Shown here: one piece after another, positions 52,161 to 64,000 of the stretch
Numbering within the stretch: the first letter of the stretch is position 1
Layout of the letters: each line of letters begins with the position of its first letter
Source: Hyperoodon ampullatus
Lineage: Eukaryota; Chordata; Mammalia; Artiodactyla; Ziphiidae
Length of the DNA: 64,000 bases
Reading direction: 5' to 3'
Assembly (NCBI GenBank): GCA_949752795.1
Contig: CATKHW010000360.1
Coordinates: forward strand, 62,001 to 126,000
Notes under the pieces: generated by a model
The model's database searches: none
Seen by the model: only the letters and a program-made list of their open reading frames with translations
What the model was told of the DNA's origin: nothing
Translations under genes and position numbers: made by a program

Positions 52161-53899
52161 AGAGTAGCTGTTAGGCATTTGGACGGGCACATATCACTGT
52201 AATTTCCCGGCAGGAAGAAGAATTAACCAAATTCTCAGCCACCCACCGGGAACCAGTATAGGTCCTGAACCAAAATTTTGGACTTGCGGTCAGCTCACCA
52301 AAAACGAGTTGAAAAATGGAGCTCAGGTGCACAGCAATTCACAAACTGGCCGAGTAATAAAGGACAACTATCGTCCAAAAATCTGTTGAGGGAAGGCAAC
52401 GAGGCGGACTTGAAAGCGAGGCAGAATAGCAGGAAACAGATTTCAAGAGGTACGTTGGAATTGCCTTTAAAGCACAGGAAGAGGGGCACAACTTCGACAA
52501 TGATGCACTTGGCCAAAAAGGGCGTATGCGTTTTCTCCTGAATATATTCAGGAGAAAACGCATACGCCCTTTTTGGCCAAGCAAGCAAGCGGGCAATGCA
52601 AATCTGCACTACAAAGAAGTATCACTTCCCACCGGTCAAAAGGGACATCCACAAAATGTGTAAGAACAAGAAAGGCAAGACAGGCCCTGGAGAACAGGGA
52701 GCCTTGTTATGCTGATGGGCGGGATGTAAATTGACAACTGCCTCTCTGGAGGAGTGCATTCTGTTCCCTAAAACAAGTAAAGAACAGAGCTACAGAGCCA
52801 AGGGCACTACCAGTCTAGGGAATATACCTTGGGAAAACTGAAAATCAATAAGACAGAGCCACCCCAAAATTTAGGGCTGCACTGCATACAAGGACCTCAA
52901 CTTGGATACACCTTAAGTATCCCAGAAAATATAAACATGGTTCAAATAATTGTGGTACTTACGTACGATGGAATATCCCTCAGCCATGAAATCAATGTCA
53001 TAAGACCAGTAGCAGCAAAATGGGTGGATTCAGGTACGATGATTCTAAGTGAAATAAGTCACACAGAAAAAGAAACTTATCATAAGATATCACTTATGAA
53101 GATCCTGTAAACATGGCTACACTTGAACTGAGTTAGGAAAGAGAACAGTGTCTCACATTTAGAAAACACTCTTATACCTGCTTAAGGGGGAAGGAGAGGT
53201 GGGGTGATGCATAAAACCAGAGTTTGATATAAGCACAGGTACCGTTCCAAAAACCAACTATGGAATAGACAAGACCTACACCGTCCTCAGTGAAAGGGAC
53301 TCAAAACCCCATATTTCCCGCAGAGGAAAATATCTGACTAGTAAGAATCTTAAAACCTATGTATTGATATGTCTCCGTAAGGGAATCAAGTGTGTCTAGA
53401 CTGGCATAAACATGGCAGCGAGAATCAGCTCAAACCCACTATAAAAAGGAATTTCAAAAACAAAACAAAAAAACTGGGAAATTCTTTACAATTCCTTCAG
53501 GGTCTCTGATGAAAGCTGGAATGACCCTATCTACAACGAAAGCTGGATATGGCATAAGAAGGGACACTTGGGACTGAGATGATTGGTGAGATTGGGTGAG
53601 CAAATGCAGACCCTTTAAAGCAATAATGCATGGCACCCATTCCATGGGTCCGAACTCTCCAGGTTGAAGGGAATATTACTACAGCTATAACATGTGCAGG
53701 AAACCTAGAGAACGGACACACTGTGATTACGAAAGGTTTCTAAAACTCCACGCATAGTCCCTCTACTGGTGCTCCGGTTTGACTTTCCGTCTGCTTTACT
53801 ATCAACCTCCCAACTTTGAGAGACAGCCCCTTTAACATCTTGGTTCGCACAGGTTGCCAATTTGGCAGAGGATGAAAGGGAAGAGGGAGAACCAATGAG
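52161..53899 (+). repeat. Satellite monomer 31
   Basis: 1739 bp. Private changes include caggtgcac near 52325, gaattgcct near 52457, caaataattg near 52943, and a cluster at 53539-53580 (cgaaagctggatatgg, aagaaggg, gagatgatt). Palindrome 52508-52581 perfect. Confidence 0.95.
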
Positions 53900-55638
53900 A
53901 GAGTAGCTGTTAGGCATTTGGACGGGCACATATCACTGTAATTTCCCGGCAGGAAGAAGAATTAACCAAATTCTCAGCCACCCACTGGGAACCAGTATAG
54001 GTCCTGAACCAAAATTTTGGACTTGCGGTCAGCTCTCCAAAAACGAGTTGAAAAATGGATCTCAGCGACACAGCAATTCACAAACTGGCTGAGTAATAAA
54101 GGACACCTATCGTCCAAAAATCTGTTGACGGAAGGCAACGAGGCGGACTTGAAAGCGAGGCAGAATAGTAGGAAACAGATTTCAAGAGGTACGTTGGAAT
54201 CGCCTTTAAAGCACAGGAAGAGGGGCACAACTTCGACAATGATGCACTTGGCCAAAAAGGGTGTATGCGTTTTCTCCTGAATATATTCAGGAGAAAACGC
54301 ATACGCCCTTTTTGGCCAAGCAAGCAAGCGGGCAATGCAAATCTGCACTACAAAGAAGTATCACTTCCCACCGGTCAAAAGGGACATCCACAAAATGTGT
54401 AAGAACAAGAAAGGCAAGACAGGCCCTGGAGAACAGGGAGCCTTGTTATGCTGATGGGCGGGATGTAAATTGACAACTGCCTCTCTGGAGGAGTGCATTC
54501 TGTTCCCTAAAACAAGTAAAGAACAGAGCTACAGAGCCAAGGGCACTACCAGTCTAGGGAATATACCTTTGGAAAACTGAAAATCAATAAGACAGAGCCA
54601 CCCCAAAATTTAGGGCTGCACTGCATACAAGGACCTCAACTTGGATACACCTTAAGTATCCCAGAAAATATAAACATGGTTCAAAAAATTGTGGTACTTA
54701 CGTACGATGGAATATCCCTCAGCCATGAAATCAATGTCATAAGACCAGTAGCAGCAAAATGGGTGGATTCAGGTACGATGATTCTAAGTGAAATAAGTCA
54801 CACAGAAAAAGAAACTTATCATAAGATATCACTTATGAAGATCCTGTAAACATGGCTACACTTGAACTGAGTTAGGAAAGAGAACAGTGTCTCACATTTA
54901 GAAAACACTCTTATACCTGCTTAAGGGGGAAGGAGAGGTGGGGTGATGCATAAAACCAGAGTTTGATATAAGCACAGGTACCGTTCCAAAAACCAACTAT
55001 GGAATAGACAAGACCTACACCGTCCTCAGTGAAAGGGACTCAAAACCCCATATTTCCCGCAGAGGAAAGTATCTGACTAGTAAGAATCTTAAAACCTATG
55101 TATTGATATGTCTCCGTAAGGGAATCAAGTGTGTCTAGACTGGCATAAACATGGCAGCGAGAATCAGCTCAAACCCACTATAAAAAGGAATTTCAAAAAC
55201 AAAACAAAAAAACTGGGAAATTCTTTACAATTCCTTCAGGGTCTCTGATGAAAGCTGGAATGACCCTATCTACAACGACAGCTGGATGTGGCATAAGGAG
55301 GGACACTTGGGACTGAGACGATTGGTGAGATTGGGTGAGCAAATGCAGATCCTTTAAAGCAATAATGCATGGCACCCATTCCATGGGTCCGAACTCTCCA
55401 GGTTGAAGGGAATATTACTACAGCTATAACATGTGGGGGAAACCTAGAGAACGGACACACTGTGAATACGAAAGGTTTCTAAAACTCAACGAATAGTCCC
55501 TCTCCTGGTGCTCCGGTTTGACTTTCCGTCTGCTTTACTATCAACCTCCCAACTTGGAGAGACAGCCCCTTTAACCTCTTGGTTCGCACAGGTTGCCAAT
55601 TTGGCAGAGGATGAAAGGGAAGAGGGAGAACCAATGAG
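53900..55638 (+). repeat. Satellite monomer 32 (variant 5' haplotype)
   Basis: 1739 bp. Closest to copy 27 across its length: same 5' block, cctttggaaa (near 54567), aaagtatctg (near 55066) and cagatccttt (near 55346). Palindrome 54247-54320 has one mismatch. Confidence 0.95.
54247..54320. repeat. Palindrome, copy 32, one mismatch
   Basis: Base 54262 is t instead of c, a CpG-to-TpG transition in the left arm. Confidence 0.9.
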
Positions 55639-57377
55639 AGAGTAGCTGTTAGGCATTTGGACGGGCACATATCACTGTAATTTCCCGGCAGGAAGAAGAA
55701 TTAACCAAATTCTCAGCCACCCACTGGGAACCAGTATAGGTCCTGAACCAAAATTTTGGACTTGCGGTCAGCTCTCCAAAAACGAGTTGAAAAATGGAGC
55801 TCAGCGACACAGCAATTCACAAACTGGCTGAGTAATAAAGGACACCTATCGTCCGAAAATCTGTTGACGGAAGGCAACGAGGCGGACTTGAAAGCGAGGC
55901 AGAATAGCAGGAAACAGATTTCAAGAGGTACGTTGGAATCGCCTTTAAAGCACAGGAAGAGGGGCACAACTTCGACAATGATGCACTTGGCCAAAAAGGG
56001 CGTATGCGTTTTCTCCTGAATATATTCAGGAGAAAACGCATACGCCCTTTTTGGCCAAGCAAGCAAGCGGGCAATGCAAATCTGCACTACAAAGAAGTAT
56101 CACTTCCCACCGGTCAAAAGGGACATCCACAAAATGTGTAAGAACAAGAAAGGCAAGACAGGCCCTGGAGAACAGAGAGCCTTGTTATGCTGATGGGCGG
56201 GATGTAAATTGCCAACTGCCTCTCTGGAGGAGTGCATTCTGTTCCCTAAAACAAGTAAAGAACAGAGCTACAGAGCCAAGGGCACTACCAGTCTATGGAA
56301 TATACCTTTGGAAAACTGAAAATCAATAAGACAGAGCCACCCCAAAATTTAGGGCTGCACTGCATACAAGGACCTCAACTTGGATACACCTTAAGTATCC
56401 CAGAAAATATAAACATGGTTCAAAAAATTGTGGTACTTACGTACGATGGAATATCCCTCAGCCATGAAATCAATGTCATAAGACCAGTAGCAGCAAAATG
56501 GGTGGATTCAGGTACGATGATTCTAAGTGAAATAAGTCACACAGAAAAAGAAACTTATCATAAGATATCACTTATGAAGATCCTGTAAACATGGCTACAC
56601 TTGAACTGAGTTAGGAAAGAGAACAGTGTCTCACATTTAGAAAACACTCTTATACCTGCTTAAGGGGGAAGGAGAGGTGGGGTGATGCATAAAACCAGAG
56701 TTTGATATAAGCACAGGTACCGTTCCAAAAACCAACTATGGAATAGACAAGACCTACACCGTCCTCAGTGAAAGGGACTCAAAACCCCATATTTCCCGCA
56801 GAGGAAAGTATCTGACTAGTAAGAATCTTAAAACCTATGTTTTGATATGTCTCCGTCAGGGAATCAAGTGTGTCTAGACTGGCATAAACATGGCAGCGAG
56901 AATCAGCTCAAACCCACTATAAAAAGGAATTTCAAAAACAAAACAAAAAAAATGGGAAATTCTTTACAATTCCTTCAGGGTCTCTGATGAAAGCTGGAAT
57001 GACCCTATCTACAATGACAGCTGAATGTGGCATAAGGAGGGACACTTGGGACTGAGACGATTGGTGAGATTGGGTGAGCAAATGCAGACCCTTTAAAGCA
57101 ATAATGCATGGCACCCATTCCATGGGTCCGAACTCTCCAGGTTGAAGGGAATATTACTACAGCTATAACATGTGCGGGAAACCTAGAGAACGGACACACT
57201 GTGAATACGAAAGGTTTCTAAAACTCAAAGAATAGACCCTCTCCTGGTGCTCCGGTTTGACTTTCCGTCTGCTTTACTATCAACCTCCCAACTTGGAGAG
57301 ACAGCCCCTTTAACCTCTTGGTTCGCACAGGTTGCCAATTTGGCAGAGGATGAAAGGGAAGAGGGAGAACCAATGAG
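55639..57377 (+). repeat. Satellite monomer 33 (variant 5' haplotype)
   Basis: 1739 bp. Carries the copy 27/32 5' block and cctttggaaa; its 3' end shares caaagaatagacc (near 57226) with copy 18. Palindrome 55986-56059 perfect. Confidence 0.95.
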
Positions 57378-59115
57378 AGAGTAGCTGTTAGGCATTTGGA
57401 CGGGCACATATCACTGTAATTTCCCGGCAGGAAGAAGAATTAACCAAATTCTCAGCCACCCACCGGGAACCAGTATAGGTCCTGAACCAAAATTTTGGAC
57501 TTGCGGTCAGCTCTCCAAAAACGAGTTGAAAAATGGAGCTCAGGGACACAGCAATTCACAAACTGGCCGAGTAATAAAGGACAACTATCGTCCAAAAATC
57601 TGTTGAGGGAAGGCAACGAGGCGGACTTCAAAGTGAGGCAGAATAGCAGGAAACAGATTTCAAGAGGTACGTTGGAATCGCCTTTAAAGCACAGGAAGAG
57701 GGGCACAACTTCGACAATGACGCACTTGGCCAAAAAGGGCGTATGCGTTTTCTCCTGAATATATTCAGGAGAAAACGCATACGCCCTTTTTGGCCAAGCA
57801 AGCAAGCGGGCAATGCAAATCTGCACTACAAAGAAGTATCACTTCCCACCGGTCAAAAGGGACATCCACAAAATGTGTAAGAACAAGAAAGGCAAGACAG
57901 GCCCTGGAGAACAGGGAGCCTTGTTATGCTGATGGGCAGGATGTAAATTGCCAACTGCCTCTCTGGAGGAGTGCATTCTGTTCCCTAAAACAAGTAAAGA
58001 ACAGAGCTACAGAGCCAAGGGCACTACCAGTCTAGGGAATATACCTTGGGAAAACTGAAAATCAATAAGACAGAGCCACCCCAAAACTTAGGGCTGCACT
58101 GCATACAAGGACCTCAACTTGGATACACCTTAAGTATCCCAGAAAATATAAACATGGTTCAAAAAATTGTGGTACTTACGTACGATGGAATATCCCTCAG
58201 CCAGGAAATCAATGTCATAAGACCAGTAGCAGCAAAATGGGTGGATTCAGGTACGATGATTCTAAGTGAAATAAGTCACACAGAAAAAGAAACTTATCAT
58301 AAGATATCACTTATGAAGATCCTGTAAACATGGCTACACTTGAACTGAGTTAGGAAAGAGAACAGTGTCTCACATTTAGAAAACACTCTTATACCTGCTT
58401 AAGGGGGAAGGATAGGTGGGGTGATGCATAAAACCAGAGTTTGATATAAGCACAGGTACCGTTCCAAAAACCAACTATGGAATAGACAAACCTACACCGT
58501 CCTCAGTGAAAGGGACTCAAAACCCCATATTTCCCACAGAGGAAAATATCTGACTAGTAAGAATCTTAAAACCTATGTATTGATATGTCTCCGTAAGGGA
58601 ATCAAGTGTGTCTAGACTGGCATAAACATGGCAGCGAGAATCAGCTCAAACCCACTATAAAAAGGAATTTCAAAAACAAAACAAAAAAACTGGGAAATTC
58701 TTTACAATTCCTTCAGGGTCTCTGATGAAAGCTGGAATGACCCTATCTACAATGACAGCTGGATGTGGCATAAGGAGGGACACTTGGGACTGAGACGATT
58801 GGTGAGATTGGGTGAGCAAATGCAGACCCTTTAAAGCAATAATGCATGGCACCCATTCCATGGGTCCGAACTCTCCAGGTTGAAGGGAATATTACTACAG
58901 CTATAACATGTGCAGGTAACCTAGAGAACGGACACACTGTGAATACGAAAGGTTTCTAAAACTCAACGAATAGTCCCTCTCCTGGTGCTCCGGTTTGACT
59001 TTCCGTCTGCTTTACTATCAACCTCCCAACTTGGAGAGACAGCCCCTTTAACCTCTTGGTTCGCACAGGTTGCCAATTTGGCAGAGGATGAAAGGGAAGA
59101 GGGAGAACCAATGAG
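57378..59115 (+). repeat. Satellite monomer 34
   Basis: 1738 bp; lacks one base in gacaaacctac near 58485. Private changes include acttcaaagtg near 57625, aaaacttagg near 58083 and ccaggaaatc near 58201. Palindrome 57725-57798 perfect. Confidence 0.95.
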
Positions 59116-60854
59116 AGAGTAGCTGTTAGGCATTTGGACGGGCACATATCACTGTAATTTCCCGGCAGGAAGAAGAATTAACCAAATTCTCAGTCACCCA
59201 CCGGGAACCAGCATAGGTCCTGAACCAAAATTTTGGACTTGCGGTCAGCTCACCAAAAACGAGTTGAAAAATGGAGCTCAGGGGCTCAGCAATTCACAAA
59301 CTGGCCGAGTAATAAAGGACAACTATCTTCCAAAAATCTGTTGAGGGAAGGCAACGAGGCGGACTTGAAAGCGAGGCAGAATAGCAGGAAACAGATTTCA
59401 AGAGGTACGTTGGAATCGCCTTTAAAGCACAGGAAGAGGGGCACAACTTCGACAATGATGCAGTTGGCCAAAAAGGGCGTATGCATTTTCTCCTGAATAT
59501 ATTCAGGAGAAAACGCATACGCCCTTTTTGGCCAAGCAAGCAAGCGGGCAATGCAAATCTGCACTACAAAGAAGTATCACTTCCCACCGGTCAAAAGGGA
59601 CATCCACAAAATGTGTAAGAACAAGAAAGGCAAGACAGGCCCTGGAGAACAGGGAGCCTTGTTATGCTGATGGGCGGGATGTAAATTGCCAACTGCCTCT
59701 CTGGAGGAGTGCATTCTGTTCCCTAAAACAAGTAAAGAACAGAGCTACAGAGCCAAGGGCACTACCAGTCTAGGGAATATACCTTGGGAAAACTGAAAAT
59801 CAATAAGACAGAGCCACCCCAAAATTTAGGGCTGCACTGCATACAAGGACCTCAACTTGGATACACCTTAAGTATCCCAGAAAATATAAACATGGTTCAA
59901 AAAATTGTGGTACTTACGTACGATGGAATATCCCTCAGCCATGAAATCAATGTCATAAGACTAGTAGCAGCAAATTGGGTGGATTCAGGTACGATGATTC
60001 TAAGTGAAATAAGTCACACAGAAAAATAAACTTATCATAAGATATCACTTATGAAGATCCTGTAAACATGGCTACACTTGAACTGAGTTAGGAAAGAGAA
60101 CAGTGTCTCACATTTAGAAAACACTCTTATGCGTGCTTAAGGGGGAAGGAGAGGTGGGGTGATGCATAAAACCAGAGTTTGATATAAGCACAGGTACCGT
60201 TCCAAAAACCAACTATGGAATAGACAAGACCTACACCTTCCTCAGTGAAAGGGACTCAAAACACCATATTTCCCGCAGAGGAATATATCTGACTAGTAAG
60301 GATCTTAAAACCTATGTATTGATATGTCTCCGTAAGGGAATCAAGTGTGTCTAGACTGGCATAAACATGGCAGCGAGAATCAGCTCAAACCCACTATAAA
60401 AAGGAATTTCAAAAACAAAACAAAAAAACTGGGAAATTCTTTTCAATTCCTTCATGGTCTCTGATGAAACCTGGATAGACCCTATCTACAAGGACAGCTG
60501 AATTTGGCATAAGGAGGGACACTTGGGACTGAGACGATTGGTGAGATTGGGTGAGCAAATGCAAACCCTTTAAAGCACAAATGCCTGGCACCCATTCCAT
60601 GGGTCCGAACTCTCCAGGTTGAAGGGAATATTACTACAGCTATAACATGTACGGGAAACATAGAGAACAGACACACTGTGAATACGAAAGGATTCTAAAA
60701 CTCAACGAATAGTCCCTCTCCTGGTGCCCCGTTTTGACTTTCCATCTGCTTTACGATCAATCTCCCAACTTGGAGACACAGCCCCTTTAAACTCCTCGTT
60801 CACACAGGTTGCCAATTTGGCAGAGGATGAGAGGGAAGAGGGAGAACCAATGAG
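59116..60854 (+). repeat. Satellite monomer 35 (start of divergent end)
   Basis: 1739 bp. The 5' half is ordinary, but a stop (TAA near 60027) breaks the relic frame. From about 60130 variants shared with copies 36-37 appear: tacaccttcc, gaatatatctg, gaaacctgg. Palindrome 59463-59536 has two left-arm mismatches. Confidence 0.93.
59463..59536. repeat. Palindrome, copy 35, two left-arm mismatches
   Basis: Base 59463 is g instead of c, shortening the palindrome at its tip, and base 59485 is a instead of g. Confidence 0.9.
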
Positions 60855-62592
60855 AGAGTAGCTGTTAGGCATTTGGATGGGCACATATCACTCTAACTTC
60901 CCGGCAGGAGGAAGAATTAACCAACGTCTCAGCCACCCACCGGGAACCAGCATAGGTCCTGAACCAAAATTTTGGACTTGCGGTCAGCTCATCAAAAACG
61001 AGTTGAAAAATGGAGCTCAGGCGCACAGCAATTCACAAACTGGCCGAGTAATAAAGGACAACTATCCTCCAAAATCTGATGAGGGAAGGCAACGAGGCGG
61101 ACTTGAAAGCGAGGCAGAATAGCAGGAAACAGATTTCAAGGGGTACGTTGGAATCGCCTTTAAAGCACAGGAAGAGGGGCACAACTTCGACAATGATGCA
61201 CTTGGCCAAAAAGGGCGTATGCGTTTTCTCCTGAATATATTCAGGAGAAAACGCATACGCCCTTTTTGGCCAAGCAAGCAAGCGAGCAATGCAAATCTGC
61301 ACTACAAAGAAGTATCACTTCCCACCGGTCAAAAGGGACATCCACAAAATGTGTAAAAACCAGAAAGGCAAGACAGGCCCTGGAGAACAAGGAGCCTTGT
61401 TATGCTGATGGGCGGGATGTAAATTGCCAACTGCCTCTCTGGAGGAGTGCATTGTGTTCCCTAAAACAAGTAAACAACAGAGCTACAGAGCCAAGGGCAC
61501 TTCCAGTCTAGGGAATATACCTTGGGATAACTGAAAATCAATAAGACAGAGCCACCCCAAAATTTACGGCTGCACTGCTTACAAGGATCTCAACTTGGGT
61601 ACACCTTAAATATCCCAGGAAATATAACAACGGTTCAAAAAACTGTGGTACTTACGTACGATGGAATATCCCTCAGCCATGAAATCAATGTCATAAGACC
61701 AGTAGCAGCAAAATGGGTGGATTCAGGTACGATGATTCTAAGTGAAATAAGTCACAGAGAAAAAGAAACTTATCATAAGATATCACTTATGAAGATCCTG
61801 TAAACATGGCTACACTAGAACTGAGTTAGGAAAGAGAACAGTGTCTCACATTTAGAAAACACTCTTATGCCTGCTTAAGGGGGAAGGAGAGGTGGGGTGA
61901 TGCATAAAACCAGAGTTTGATATAAGCACAGGTACCGTTCCAAAAACCAACTATGGAATAGACAAGACCTACACCTTCCTCAGTGAAAGGGACTCAAAAC
62001 TCCATATTTCCTGCAGAGGAATATATCTGACTAGTAAGAATCTTAAAACCTATGTATTGATATGTCTCCGTAAGGGAATCAAGTGTGTCTAGACTGGCAT
62101 AAACATGGCAGTGAGAATCAGCTCAAACCCACTATAAAAAGGAATTTCAAAAACAAAACAAAAAATCTGGGAAATTCTTTACAATTCCTTCAGGGTCTCT
62201 GATGAAACCTGGAATGACCCTATCTACAACGACAGCTGGATGTGGCATAAGGCTGGACACTTGGGACAGAGAGGAATGGTGAGATTGGGTGAGCAAATGC
62301 AGACCCTTTAAAGCACAAATGCCTGGCACCCATTCCATGGGTCCCAACTCTCCAGGTTGAAGGGAATATTACTACCGCTATAACATGTACGGGAAACCTA
62401 GAGAAGGGACACACTGTGAATACGAAAGGTTTCTAAAACTCAACGAACAGTCCCTCTCCTGGTGCTCCGGTTTGACTTTCCATCTGCTTTACTATCAATC
62501 TCCCAACTTGGAGAGACAGCCCCTTTAACCTCCTCTTTCGGACAGGTTTCCAATTTGGCAGAGGATGAAAGGGAAGAGGGAGAACCAATGAG
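60855..62592 (+). repeat. Satellite monomer 36 (divergent)
   Basis: 1738 bp; one A is missing from ccaaaatctg near 61069. Many changes along its length, including accagcatagg, tttacggctg and tacacaaatgcc-type variants shared with copy 35 (gcacaaatgcctgg near 62324). The relic frame is disrupted around 61629. Palindrome 61201-61274 perfect. Confidence 0.93.
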
Positions 62593-64000
62593 AGAGTAGC
62601 TGTTAGGCATTTGTACGGGCACATATCACTGTAATTTCCCACAGGAAGAAGTATTAACCAAAGTCTCAGCCAACCACCGGGAACCAGCATAGGTCCTGAA
62701 CCAAAATTTTGGACATCCGGTCAGCTCACAAAAAACGAGTTGAAAAATGGAGCTCAAGGGCACAGCAATTCACAAACTTGCGGAGAAATAAAGGACAACT
62801 ATCATCCAAAAATCTGTTGAGGGAAGGCAACGAGGCGGACGTGAAAGCGAGGCAGAATGGCAGGAAACAGATTTCAAGAGGTACGTTGCAATCGCCTTTA
62901 AAGCACAGGAAGAGGGGCAGAACTTCGACAATGATGCAGTTGTCCAAAAAGGGCGTATGCGTTTTCTCCTGAATATATTCAGGAGAAAACGCATACGCCC
63001 TTTTTGACCAAGCAAGCAAGCGGGCAAGGCAAATCTGCACTACAAAGAAGTATCACTTCCCACCGGTCAGAACGGACATCCACAAAATGTGTAAATACCA
63101 GAAAGGCAAGACAGGCCCTGGAGAACAGGGAGCCTTGTAATGCTGATTGGCGGGATGTAATTGCCAACTGCCTCTCTGGAGGAGTACATTGTTTTCCCTA
63201 AAACAAGTAAAGAACAGAGCTACAGAGCCAAGTGCACTTCCCGTCTAGGGAATATAACTTGGGAAAACTGAAAATCAATAAGACAGACCCACCCCAAAAT
63301 TTAGGGCTGCACTGCTTACAAGGACCTCAACTTGGGTACACCTTAAATATCCCAGGAAATATAAAAATGGTTCAAAAAATTGTGGTACTTTCGTACGATG
63401 GAATATCCCTCAGCCATGAAATCAATGTCATAAGACCAGTAGCAGCAAAATGGGTGGATTCATGTACGATGATTCTAAGTGAAATAAGTCACACAGAAAA
63501 AGAAACTTATCATAAGATATCACTTATGAAGATCCTGTAAACATGGCTACACTTGAACTGAGTTAGGAAAGAGAACAGTGTCTCACATTTAGAAAACACT
63601 CTTATGCCTGCTTAAGGGGGAAGGAGAGGTGGGGTGATGCATAAAACCAGAGTTTGATATAAGCACAGGTACCGTTCCAAAAACCAACTATGGAATAGAC
63701 AAGACCTACACCTTCCTCAGTGAAAGGGACTCAAAACCCCATATTTCCCGCAGAGGAATATATCTGACTAGTAAGAATCTTAAAACCTATGTATTGATAT
63801 GTCTCCATAAGGGAATCAAGTGTTTCTAGACTGGCATAAACATGGCAGCGAGAATCAGCTCAAACCCACTATAAAAATGAATTTCAAAAACAAAACAAAA
63901 AAACTGGGAAATTCTTTACGATTCCTTCAGGGTCTCAGATGAAACCTGGAATGACCCTATCTACAATGACAGCTGGATGTGGCATAAGGAGGGTCACTTG
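62593..64000 (+). repeat. Satellite monomer 37 (partial, divergent)
   Basis: The first 1408 bases of a copy cut by the window end. One base is missing in ttcccacagg near 62636 and one in gtaattgcc near 63158. Substitutions are frequent, and the octamer at the palindrome's right flank is lost. Palindrome 62939-63012 has three mismatches. Confidence 0.93.
62939..63012. repeat. Palindrome, copy 37, three changes
   Basis: Bases 62939 (g for c), 62943 (t for g) and 63007 (a for g) are changed. The second and third are one position out of register and do not compensate each other. Confidence 0.9.

Larger units (their letters stand above)
1..64000 (+). repeat. Tandem satellite array, 1739-bp monomer, 37 copies
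   Basis: The entire window is a head-to-tail repeat. The 5' landmark agagtagctgttaggcattt recurs at 1, 1740, 3479, 5218, 6957 and so on to 62593, nearly always 1739 bases apart, and every other landmark recurs with the same spacing. Position 1 is an arbitrary phase; the array continues beyond both ends of the window. About half of each unit is recognisable as the 3' end of an L1 retrotransposon and half is of unknown origin. Unit length and L1 content fit the common cetacean satellite known from heterochromatin of whales; the ~1.58 kb dolphin form does not fit. The tandem structure is certain; the cetacean assignment rests on recall of the family. Confidence 0.97.

Noticed and set aside
1..64000. 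CENP-B box
   Set aside because: I looked for the core TTCG-N4-A-N2-CGGG and its complement around every ttcg and cccg in a monomer and found none. Centromere function therefore has no support from this motif.
1..64000. A hidden gene system, prophage or mobile element cargo
   Set aside because: Every segment of the window is accounted for by a satellite monomer; there is no interruption of the array large enough to hold another element.

Overview
The window is one uninterrupted block of satellite DNA. A head-to-tail tandem repeat with a basic unit of 1739 bp fills it from end to end: 36 complete monomers and one partial monomer (the last 1408 bases), all in the same orientation. There is no unique sequence and no gene I can support. 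The open frames recur in every copy, mostly begin at TTG or GTG rather than ATG, and are by-products of the repeat.

Organism: a mammal, very probably a whale. From base 430 to 1313 of each monomer the sequence can be followed, by eye, as a decayed 3' end of a LINE-1 (L1) element: the last part of ORF2, the ORF2 stop, the 3' UTR and an A-rich tail. A unit of about 1.7 kb built on L1 matches what I remember of the 'common cetacean satellite', described as L1-derived and about 1.74-1.76 kb long in most whales but about 1.58 kb in dolphins. The 1739 bp length therefore points to a non-delphinid cetacean. This assignment is from memory and was not searched.

Layout of one monomer (copy 1 coordinates; add copy start minus 1 for the others, allowing for small indels): 1-347, sequence of unknown origin; 348-421, a 74-bp perfect palindrome with no spacer; 422-429, a short linker; about 430-950, L1 ORF2 relic; 951-1295, L1 3' UTR relic; 1296-1313, A-rich tail; 1314-1739, sequence of unknown origin. 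The palindrome lies almost exactly at the 5' edge of the recognisable L1 sequence.

Layout of the array: copies 1-8 form a fairly uniform block. Copies 9-13 and 14-18 are two successive versions of a five-monomer higher-order unit of about 8.69 kb. Copies 20-21 and 22-23 are two successive versions of a dimer unit of 3478 bp. Copies 27, 28, 32 and 33 carry a distinct 5' haplotype. A cluster of changes marks the copy 29/30 junction. Copies 35-37 become clearly more divergent, as expected near the edge of a satellite array. Six copies have private or shared 1-3 bp deletions and three more have 1-bp deletions, which serve as lineage markers.

The most unusual feature is the palindrome. By eye it is perfect in 31 of 37 copies, including one copy (copy 5) in which both arms carry the same change at paired positions, so the pairing is kept. 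No CENP-B box, coding gene, tRNA, rRNA or CRISPR array was found.
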